The translations under genes and the position numbers were made by a program. A stretch of DNA of 64,000 nucleotides from Maribacter spongiicola. GTDB taxonomy: Bacteria; Bacteroidota; Bacteroidia; Flavobacteriales; Flavobacteriaceae. The stretch covers positions 1 to 64,000 of the forward strand of contig NZ_SOAY01000012.1 in NCBI RefSeq assembly GCF_004364165.1, given 5' to 3'. The notes under the pieces are model-generated. The model made no database searches. It was given only the letters and a program-made list of their open reading frames with translations, and was not told the origin of the DNA. Shown here one piece after another: positions 58,505 to 64,000 of the stretch (positions are counted from its first letter, which is position 1; each line of letters opens with the position of its first letter).

Positions 58505-59485
58505 GTGAACTGCGAACAAGCCAATAAGATACCTTTAGAAACGGTCCTGAAAAGCATGGGTTATGCGGCTTTGGGCAAACATTCGGGCGGTTCGGAACAA
58601 TGGTTTGAGAACCCTTTTCGAACGGAAAGAACCCCTAGTTTTTCAGTCAATCACAAGAAAAACCTTTGGCAAGATTTAGGAACTGGCGAGGGTGGTTCGG
58701 TCATAGACCTTGTAATGCAGTACGGCAATACAAGCGTATCAGGTGCGCTCACATGGCTATCCGACCATATCGGTGGTAATTCCCTCCCCCAAATCAATCG
58801 AACGCACTCCACGGGCGAATTTGAGCAAAAGAAAGCCCGTTACGAAGTACGAAAATCAGGCATTGTTATGAATCCCGCTTTAGTGGGTTATATCGAACAG
58901 CGTGGCATTTCTCAAAAGGTCGCCCGAAAGCACTTAAAGGAAGTGCGCTATTTCGATACTGAAACGGAAAAGGAATTTTTCGGACTTGGAATGCAAAATC
59001 ATTTAGGCGGTTGGTCAATTCGCAACAAATACATGAAAACCGTTATCGCTCCCAATGGGTTCGCGGACGTTCGAGGAAACGGCGAGAAGGCGAACACGGT
59101 AAACGTTTTTGAAGGTATGTTTGATTATTTAAGTTATTTGATGATGACCGACCAAACGGATGCCCGTATGCGTTCCATTATCCTCAATTCAACGAAAATG
59201 GCAAAGCAAGCTGCGGATTATCTTAGGAAAGATTTAACGGTGCAAAATGTAGTCTTGTGGTTCGATAATGAACCCGAAGGCTCAAAGGCTTCCGAAGCGG
59301 TAGAACAAGCCACGGCACACTTTACCGCCCTGCCCTACGCCGTATATGATGCTCGTAATACTTTTTATGGTTACGAGGATTTGAACGCTTCTTGGGTCGC
59401 AACCAAAGAAAAGAACCGTATCGAAATTCGCCCGATTAAATACCATGACAGCGACCAAAACGACAATTTACAAATGGATTTGTAA
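58505..59485 (+). CDS. ICE-type Toprim primase-like protein with degenerate zinc-finger domain
   Basis: The 326-residue product starts with GTG after an AGGAAACC ribosome-binding site. Residues 1-85 match the CHC2-like N-terminus of Bacteroidota mobile-element primases (NPFRTERTPSFSVNHKKNLW, DLGTGEGGSVIDLVM), but the zinc cysteines of DnaG are replaced. Residues about 190-290 are a Toprim fold, with the Glu in VFEGMFDYLSYL and an acidic WFDNEPEGSKA. Proteins of this type are carried by CTnDOT-like elements and are thought to help replication after transfer. It is in the same operon as mod and res, linking those to the element. Confidence 0.8.
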   Translation: MNCEQANKIPLETVLKSMGYAALGKHSGGSEQWFENPFRTERTPSFSVNHKKNLWQDLGTGEGGSVIDLVMQYGNTSVSGALTWLSDHIGGNSLPQINRTHSTGEFEQKKARYEVRKSGIVMNPALVGYIEQRGISQKVARKHLKEVRYFDTETEKEFFGLGMQNHLGGWSIRNKYMKTVIAPNGFADVRGNGEKANTVNVFEGMFDYLSYLMMTDQTDARMRSIILNSTKMAKQAADYLRKDLTVQNVVLWFDNEPEGSKASEAVEQATAHFTALPYAVYDARNTFYGYEDLNASWVATKEKNRIEIRPIKYHDSDQNDNLQMDL

Positions 59486-59493
59486 AGCCCGTT

Positions 59494-59907
59494 CTATTTA
59501 CCGAATAGCCGCCCGAAAAAACCCTTTTTTACAGGGGTTTCTTTTTGTTCGTGTGTAAGCTGTGCGAACAGTTTCCACCGTTCTTCACTTTCCTTGTCCA
59601 GTCGTGATTTATAATCTTCCTTGTCAGCTTCAAGTGCTTTTACTTTTTCATTCACTGCTTCAAGTTGCACCTCTAACACTTTGATTTTGTGCTGTGTTTC
59701 GGTGTTCGCCTTGGGGGTTTCCAATGGTTCGCCCTTACTGTTTCTTTTTTCGTTCTTGGGGTACACCCTAAACAATTCGGCAGGGTCTATTTTAAACCCG
59801 CTTGAATCCTTGGACACATAGGAAATCTTACCGCTATTCAACGCTTTTGAAATGGTTGATTTGCTTTTTCCCGTTGCCTTCGCTGCCTGTCCAAGTGATA
59901 AATACAT
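59494..59907 (-). CDS. HTH and coiled-coil protein of plasmid/ICE type
   Basis: I start at ATG 59907 (137 residues), preceded by AGGAAAAACACC; the frame also reaches a TTG at 59940. The N-terminal 50 residues are a MerR-like HTH (MYLSLGQAAKATGKSKSTIS) ending FKIDPAELFRVYP. A Lys/Glu-rich coiled coil (about 80-125) follows, and the C-terminus is GFFGRLFGK. This exact plan, with FRVYP and a terminal RRLFG-like patch, is common in proteins of proteobacterial plasmids (recollection). A role in partition, replication or regulation is possible, not shown. Confidence 0.65.
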   Translation of the reverse strand: MYLSLGQAAKATGKSKSTISKALNSGKISYVSKDSSGFKIDPAELFRVYPKNEKRNSKGEPLETPKANTETQHKIKVLEVQLEAVNEKVKALEADKEDYKSRLDKESEERWKLFAQLTHEQKETPVKKGFFGRLFGK

Positions 59908-60107
59908 GGTGTTTTTCCTGATTTTATAAGGGGTTGCCAATCGTTCTTAAAAACGATTATGAAACAGTTTACCGAACGAACGGTGCAATTACACCTATTC
60001 TATGACCTTCATCCACAAAATTCTTCTTCTTTTTCTTTTAGCAAGTCATATTTAAGTCCTTTCGCCTTAGCGAAAGTCAATTTTATGCTAAAAATGAACA
60101 TTGCATA

Positions 60108-60662
60108 TTAATCGGGAGCTAAGGTAATACCGTTTCTAACTGCCAATAGGTTCAGTTTATTTAAAAACTCTGTTTCTTGTGGCGTATTTTTCCTTTTATA
60201 TTTATAGTTATTATTAGTGTCAGCCGTATGTGTCGTAGCCTGTTTTCTGCGCTTTTTTGGTTTCGTAGGTTTCAAAGCCAAGAAATTCAGGTGAATTTTA
60301 ATACCAGTATAATAGCCCCAACGGTTCTTAGTACGGCTATAAAACAAATAACCTTCTTCAATGGCATCCTTTAGATATCGTTGCACTTGGCGAACACTGC
60401 GCCCTAGCTTCTTTGCAATTATGCCCATAGTAGTTTCCAAAGGTTGTTCCTGTCCTGCCCATCCCAAGAGCATTAAAACCATGCATCGGGTCATGGGCAT
60501 TAAACGAGGGTTTCGCACAAAGTCCTGTTGAACGGGTTTTACAAAACCAAAATTAGGTGATTGCAGTTCCAAGGATTTTCGCTTGGGCGCGTCAGGCTTT
60601 TGTTTTTGTGAGTAGGGGGCATTTATTATTCGGATGTTTCCGATGTCTGCAAGGTGTTTCAT
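60108..60662 (-). CDS. HTH protein, putative replication or regulation protein of the ICE
   Basis: I start at ATG 60662 (184 residues, MKHLADIGN), which follows AAAGGAAACACCCA; a GTG 36 bases upstream is less likely. The middle holds a winged-HTH-like region (TTMGIIAKKLGRSVRQVQRY, LKDAIEEGYLFYSRTKNRWG), with a Lys/Arg-rich linker and a short C-terminal part. I recognise it as the type of HTH protein found in mobile elements near primase genes but cannot name it. The region 59908-60107 between the two minus-strand genes shows no gene. Confidence 0.6.
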   Translation of the reverse strand: MKHLADIGNIRIINAPYSQKQKPDAPKRKSLELQSPNFGFVKPVQQDFVRNPRLMPMTRCMVLMLLGWAGQEQPLETTMGIIAKKLGRSVRQVQRYLKDAIEEGYLFYSRTKNRWGYYTGIKIHLNFLALKPTKPKKRRKQATTHTADTNNNYKYKRKNTPQETEFLNKLNLLAVRNGITLAPD

Positions 60663-60747
60663 TGGGTGTTTCCTTTCCAAAAAGGAAGAAAATTGCACCG
60701 TTGCATTAAGGTCGCAAAAAATTGTTACAAGAAATCATTTTTTCCTT

Positions 60748-60843
60748 GCATCGCTCTTTATATTAGGCGATGCTGTGAGTGTTCAGTTCAGGTTGCATTG
60801 CCTACATAAAGATTTTTTAAAGACCGCTTCGGCGGTTTTTTTC
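60748..60843 (+). ncRNA. Candidate structured leader or small RNA with alternative hairpins and terminator
   Basis: GCGATGC (60767-60773) can pair with an upstream GCATCGC (60748-60754) or, as GGCGATGC (60766-60773), with a downstream GCATTGCC (60795-60802, one G-U). The two pairings exclude each other. A terminator-like hairpin ACCGC-TTCG-GCGGT with eight T (60823-60843) follows. The nuclease gene starts 103 bases later. This looks like an attenuator or a small RNA; the switch is inferred only from pairing. Confidence 0.5.
60821..60843 (+). terminator. TTCG-loop terminator upstream of the nuclease gene
   Basis: Stem ACCGC/GCGGT (60823-60827 with 60832-60836), UUCG tetraloop, and a run of eight T. 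It ends a transcript that must start upstream on the plus strand, where no open frame is convincing. Confidence 0.8.
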
Positions 60844-60945
60844 TTGCCTGTTATTTCGTTGTATTTCTCCAAAAGTTTGAATCGTTCTTTAGTTTTCCCG
60901 TTTTCATCCACTAAAGCAATCACAAATTATGGGGATAACTTACTT

Positions 60946-61413
60946 ATGGACAGAAAAATGGTTGATATACCTATAAGCCTAAATGCTCATTATACTATGT
61001 TTCAGACTATTTGCATTATTGGGATAAGTGTTTTTCTGGCTTCATTGCTTACGCATTTGCTTAATCCTTCAACTTTTCCACTTCAAGCAAAACGAAAATT
61101 TGGAAAAGTGCGCTATATTCATGATGGCGATACCTTATATTTATATGGATTGAAACCCGCCATACGCTTGTGGGGTGTTGATGCTCCAGAAGTAGGAGAA
61201 ATGGGCGCACAATTAGCCACGGATGCCTTAACAAAGCTTACTAAAGAAAAAAGAATATCCTATATCCCGATTGATACGGATAAATATGGACGCATTGTTG
61301 CCCGTGTGTTTCTTCCGAATGATAACGAATTAAATTGTATGCTCATAGGGCAGGGCGTTGTTAAACAGTATCGGAAATATTCCAAAGGTTTTTATGATAG
61401 CTGCGAACCTTAA
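60946..61413 (+). CDS. Membrane-anchored staphylococcal-nuclease-like (SNase) protein
   Basis: I start at ATG 60946 (155 residues); the open frame upstream to 60634 crosses a terminator and has no signal. One membrane segment (about residues 17-38) is followed by the SNase domain: VRYIHDGDTLYLYG with the metal-binding Asp, IRLWGVDAPEVG with the catalytic Arg and Glu, and DKYGRIVARV with the second catalytic Arg. All three catalytic positions appear kept. Orientation suggests the domain is outside the inner membrane. Such nucleases are frequent on ICEs and may process DNA or RNA during transfer (inference). Confidence 0.82.
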   Translation: MDRKMVDIPISLNAHYTMFQTICIIGISVFLASLLTHLLNPSTFPLQAKRKFGKVRYIHDGDTLYLYGLKPAIRLWGVDAPEVGEMGAQLATDALTKLTKEKRISYIPIDTDKYGRIVARVFLPNDNELNCMLIGQGVVKQYRKYSKGFYDSCEP

Positions 61414-61824
61414 TTGGGCTTAGTGAAGTGAGACAAGCAAAGATTTAAGTTAAGCCCCCGAAGGGATCTTAACGTAATTTTGCGCAGCACGAACAAGATA
61501 AGAACAATGAGAATTAGAATGATAATAGGTATTACGAAAAATGATTTGTAGTAATTATTAAATATTGAAAAGCAATATAAAAGGGTCTGCGAGTGCAGAC
61601 CTTTTTTTTATTTCAAAATCGCAATATTCATTTTCACTTTTTGGTCTGTGAATACTTTCCGTATCGAAAAAGTGCGCGGTGGCAAAAAGGAACTGTTGAA
61701 ACGATTTTATTTTTCTTAAAATCGCTTTCATCTGTTCCCGCGCGTTTGAAATTTTGGTTGATTTAACCATGCGCTTTTTCGCGCCTGGTTAAATCTATCC
61801 TGAATGGAAAAATGGCATTCTTTA
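61414..61824. other. Gene-free ICE segment with hairpin
   Basis: These 411 bases hold no convincing gene. An imperfect palindrome pairs GTTAAG (61449-61454) with CTTAAC (61468-61473) around CCC-GAA-GGG. A terminator lies at 61581-61609. The rest is AT-rich with a G/C-richer part at 61730-61790. It could be the 3' end of the nuclease transcript, a small RNA or a cis site of the element. Confidence 0.5.
61581..61609 (+). terminator. Terminator downstream of the nuclease gene
   Basis: Stem GGTCTGC (61584-61590) with loop GAGT pairs with GCAGACC (61595-61601), followed by eight T and preceded by A-rich sequence. Confidence 0.85.
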
Positions 61825-62334
61825 CTAATTGCAGCGATATATGAGTTTTCTCCCTGCAATAACCGTTTCCGAATAGTCAACGGCTAAATCCCTCGCAATA
61901 GCTTCATAATCTATATAATTGTTCAAAGCTGCGGGAATTTCTCCAAATAATCCTTCATCTATAAATTGTTCGGCTAGCTCTTTCATGTTATCCATAATGT
62001 AAATATCTACTTCAAAATCAGAAGGGCTTACTGTATTGGGGTCGAAACTATATCCACACTCCCCAACGGCAATGATAAAAATTTCCTTTTCGTGTTCCTC
62101 CCATTCTTCAATGGTATTAAAGAACACTTCGATATTGTTTTGATAAAGACCATAAGCCTTGGCAAAATCACAATCCAGATATGAGCCATCAATAAATTGT
62201 ATTTCGTACTCTTCTACGGGGTCGCCATAATCATTTTTATTACTTGCGGCTTTAGCTTTATAAGTTTCATAGTCATTGAAATAAAAACCGTTTGCAGAAA
62301 TATCGTAAGGTTGTGCATGTAGTTGAACAGTCAT
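61825..62334 (-). CDS. ardA: Antirestriction protein ArdA
   Basis: The 169-residue product is strongly acidic, like the DNA-mimic antirestriction proteins. It has the ArdA-type end: GEIPAALNNYIDYEAIARDL, where the YIDYEAxARDL block is diagnostic, and an IQFIDGSYLDCDFAKA-type start region. ArdA inhibits type I (and some other) restriction enzymes in a new host and so protects incoming conjugative DNA. AAAGGAACTGAAA before the start is a ribosome-binding site. The 246 bases upstream are GC-rich and gene-free. Confidence 0.92.
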   Translation of the reverse strand: MTVQLHAQPYDISANGFYFNDYETYKAKAASNKNDYGDPVEEYEIQFIDGSYLDCDFAKAYGLYQNNIEVFFNTIEEWEEHEKEIFIIAVGECGYSFDPNTVSPSDFEVDIYIMDNMKELAEQFIDEGLFGEIPAALNNYIDYEAIARDLAVDYSETVIAGRKLIYRCN

Positions 62335-62580
62335 TTTCAGTTCCTTTTGTTTTGGTTTTAAAGAAAACGGCTATGCCGCTTCTCTTGAAAACCTGAACTG
62401 CTGGCGAAGCATGGGGGTAACAAGTGCAATGAAAATCTGTATCGTTTAGGTGCGGGCAGGGGCGTTTATGCCACAACACGGCTATACTTATTTTTGTTGT
62501 GGGCGTGAGGGGTAAAGCCCCTTAGTAAATTCTTCTATTTTTTCAGGCACTACCTAAATAGGAATCCGTACATTTATTCT
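62335..62580. other. GC-rich non-coding leader between ardA and the next plus-strand gene
   Basis: No gene is supported here. Two short palindromes stand out: CGGC-TAT-GCCG (62368-62378) and AGGGG/CCCCT around TAAAG (about 62509-62523). Base composition is richer in G and C than the rest of the element. It probably contains divergent promoters for ardA and the 62581 gene. Confidence 0.45.
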
Positions 62581-62739
62581 ATGATTAGAATGAAGGTAAA
62601 AGACGGTTTTTCTATTTCAATATCAGGAAGGAATCTTGATAAATTGGATTTATCCTCTTTTAGCGTGGAGCATAGTAAAATCCCTAATTCTGAACGTCTT
62701 GATTTTAAAAAAGTATTATTAAATCAAAAGAAAGCATGA
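62581..62739 (+). CDS. Small unknown protein, 52 residues, coupled to the next gene
   Basis: The frame encodes MIRMKVKDGFSISISGRNLD, then SFSVEHSKIPNSERLDFKKV and a Lys-rich end. I do not recognise it. Its stop TGA (62737-62739) overlaps the ATG (62736) of the next gene as ATGA, a strong sign that both are translated. There is no signal peptide or membrane segment. Confidence 0.6.
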   Translation: MIRMKVKDGFSISISGRNLDKLDLSSFSVEHSKIPNSERLDFKKVLLNQKKA

Positions 62740-63062
62740 AACAGGACAGCCCAAATAATCCCGAACTACGCCCATTACCTTGGCATATACTAACAGAAAA
62801 AACGTCAAGTTCGGAAGAACGAAAAGGGCGGTTAATTCATGTGGAAGAACCGAAATTTGAATGTCGTTTCTATATAGGAAATGAGGAAATAGAAACCAAA
62901 GGGCTTTCAAGTCTAAATACTGAAACGGGCGTATTATTGTACGATGTAGTTTTGCCAAAAGACGAAAACATTGCATCTAACATCAGGGAAATTAATGGAT
63001 GGATGAAAGAGGGGGCTAGGGTTTTATATGACATGCTGTATCTGCCTTATTTTAGAAAATAA
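62736..63062 (+). CDS. Unknown ICE-associated protein, 108 residues
   Basis: The product is soluble, with LRPLPWHILTEKTSSSEERK at the start, ECRFYIGNEEIETKG and NGWMKEGARVLYDMLYLPYF at the end. I do not recognise a family. It is translationally coupled to the 52-residue gene and ends before a strong terminator, so the two form a small operon of the element. No catalytic motif is seen. Confidence 0.65.
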   Translation: MKQDSPNNPELRPLPWHILTEKTSSSEERKGRLIHVEEPKFECRFYIGNEEIETKGLSSLNTETGVLLYDVVLPKDENIASNIREINGWMKEGARVLYDMLYLPYFRK

Positions 63063-63074
63063 CCGCTAAATAAA

Positions 63075-63112
63075 AAAGCTGCATACCTTTAGGTTATGCA
63101 GCTTCATTTTTT
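63075..63112 (+). terminator. Bidirectional terminator between converging ICE genes
   Basis: Stem AAGCTGCATA (63077-63086) pairs with TATGCAGCTT (63095-63104), with T-rich sequence on the right and A-rich on the left. It separates the plus-strand pair from the minus-strand gene at 63128. Confidence 0.88.
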
Positions 63113-63127
63113 CGTAAACTTCAAAAA

Positions 63128-63598
63128 TTAATTTGCACTAAAAACATTGTATTTGCTTTTAGCTATAAACTCCCAAAAGCTTTTACATGTTACTTCTGTA
63201 CTAAATTCGGGATTAAATATTTCAGCAATTAAAACCCATCTTTTCACAAATCCATGTGCATAAGGGTCATAACGTTCACATGTTACACGTTTGTTTCTAT
63301 AGTCATGTCTCAAACGAACAGCAAAACCTTGGGTAATGAAATATTGAAAATCTCTACGGTTCAATGAGGGGTCAATATTTAACTTAACATTTTCGTAACT
63401 GTTTATTGCAATATGCTCCCAAAAATTAATGGCGTTTACTTTTTTAAAATGTTCTTTTTCGATAAGCTTTGCCATACGCCAATCAGAAACAAAATCTTGT
63501 TTCGATAAGTCGTAACGTTCTACTTCATCCCATTTTCCTTGTCCGTCAAGTTCCACCCTTACCGAATGGACACCTTGAATATAATATAAATACCCCAT
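63128..63598 (-). CDS. Unknown ICE protein with an internal duplication
   Basis: The 156-residue product consists of two related halves. In the first, VERYDLSKQDFVSDWRMAKL (about 26-45) is followed by INFWEHIAINSYE (about 57-69). In the second, CERYDPYAHGFVKRWVLIAE (about 107-126) is followed by KSFWEFIAKSKYN (about 139-151). Each unit is about 55-60 residues with an ERYD...FV..W...A core and an FWE.IA..... motif. No signal peptide is present. It lies 33 bases downstream of the coupling protein gene, so it may be part of the transfer operon. I do not recognise the family. Confidence 0.75.
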   Translation of the reverse strand: MGYLYYIQGVHSVRVELDGQGKWDEVERYDLSKQDFVSDWRMAKLIEKEHFKKVNAINFWEHIAINSYENVKLNIDPSLNRRDFQYFITQGFAVRLRHDYRNKRVTCERYDPYAHGFVKRWVLIAEIFNPEFSTEVTCKSFWEFIAKSKYNVFSAN

Positions 63599-63631
63599 AA
63601 CCGAATATTTTACATAGTTTGTGTGTTTGAA

Positions 63632-64000
63632 TTAATACGTGTTCTTGCCATACTGACTTCGCTTGAAAAGCTTAAAGAAAGGTACTCTTTTTAGCTTTAA
63701 CGGATGCCCTTGTCTTGGAATAACTAATTGATTTTTTGTTCCCACATCTAAGAAGGTAGCAACTTCAACCGCTTCCATTAATTTATAGTTGCGTTCGCCT
63801 TCTTTAGCTTTTAGAGTATAGCTGCCTAAAATCTCTGAAATGTAGTTTGCAGTCTTATTATCTTTTTTATCCAAAGCGAAGATTTGCAAATCACTACTTC
63901 CCAAAAAATCCGAAGCATTTTTATAGTTGGTCGTCAATTGTTCGATATTCTGAAGAATGAACCAAAATTTAATATGACTACTGGCTGCAATGGTTATTTT
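63632..64000 (-). CDS. Type IV coupling protein (VirD4/TraG family), C-terminal part
   Basis: The frame is open to the window edge, giving at least 122 residues of the C-terminus; the internal TTG at 63937 is not the real start. FWFILQNIEQLTTNYKNASD and TANYISEILGSYTLKAKE match the end of the VirD4/TraG ATPase domain (the part after the Walker B region, with the YISxxLGxYT signature). A basic tail LKLKRVPFFKLFKRSQYGK follows. This ATPase brings the relaxase-DNA complex to the conjugation channel. It identifies the right part of the window as a conjugative element. Confidence 0.85.
   Translation of the reverse strand, partial: KITIAASSHIKFWFILQNIEQLTTNYKNASDFLGSSDLQIFALDKKDNKTANYISEILGSYTLKAKEGERNYKLMEAVEVATFLDVGTKNQLVIPRQGHPLKLKRVPFFKLFKRSQYGKNTY

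Noticed and set aside
61558-61770. 70-residue open frame on the minus strand
   Set aside because: Its 3' part is the terminator hairpin at 61581-61609, and no homologous domain is recognised. A conserved gene cannot be fully excluded.
62273-62479. 68-residue Cys/His-containing frame on the minus strand
   Set aside because: It overlaps the start of ardA and a GC-rich probable regulatory region; treated as non-coding.

Overview
The window looks like part of the chromosome of a low-GC member of the Flavobacteriaceae (Bacteroidota), probably a marine type. The lineage evidence is consistent: a SusC/SusD pair, a giant protein with a type IX secretion (Por) C-terminal sorting domain, many short lipoprotein signals, Bacteroidota-specific families (Porin_10, DUF4136, DUF4230, GSCFA, DUF5522, DUF2194, DUF5117-type metalloprotease), and promoters of the TTG-N19/20-TAnnTTTGC kind. 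I do not assign a species.

Layout. 1-392: two tandem promoters fire leftwards out of the window. 393-8329: a putative porin, then a 1426-residue secreted beta-propeller protein translationally coupled to an FN3-like lipoprotein, then a secreted protein of unknown function. 8970-14312: a susC-susD-lipoprotein uptake operon with no enzymes attached. 14521-20093: rnhB, a large lipoprotein, a DUF3108-like protein, lipB, a lipoprotein and a 51-residue YqaE/Pmp3 gene. 20445-24387: a GDSL hydrolase, lysS and a DASS transporter. 24580-32823: a metzincin-like protease, two small secreted proteins, a 1309-residue outer-membrane lipoprotein that seems to combine deacetylase-like, TPR and beta-barrel modules, and DoxX. 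32820-36185: hemL, a glucosaminidase, an ACC-deaminase-like enzyme and a small HEXXH protein. 36382-44740: DUF5522, DUF4136, an AsnC regulator broken at a nine-G tract, the aromatic amino acid hydroxylase it probably controls, an ATGA-linked DUF4230/GSCFA/TPR cluster and alaS. 44845-47977: M23 peptidase, MerR, LemA and two TPM-domain proteins. 48410-53437: der, neuD-like, era, a TrmH-family methyltransferase and an alanine/sodium symporter.

At 53632-53704 lies an initiator tRNA-Met with its own promoter and terminator. To its right the gene content changes to that of an integrative conjugative element (ICE): a type III restriction-modification pair (mod, res) in one tight operon with an ICE-type Toprim primase, two HTH proteins, a membrane-anchored nuclease, the antirestriction protein ArdA, several unknown small genes, and at the right edge the C-terminal end of a VirD4/TraG coupling protein. 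No integrase, relaxase or second attachment site is visible, so the element continues beyond the window.

The points most worth follow-up are the poly-G frameshift in the AsnC regulator (possible phase variation), the deacetylase-TPR-barrel fusion (possible one-polypeptide polysaccharide modification and export device), the alternative hairpins plus terminator in front of the nuclease gene on the ICE, and the internally duplicated unknown protein next to the coupling protein.
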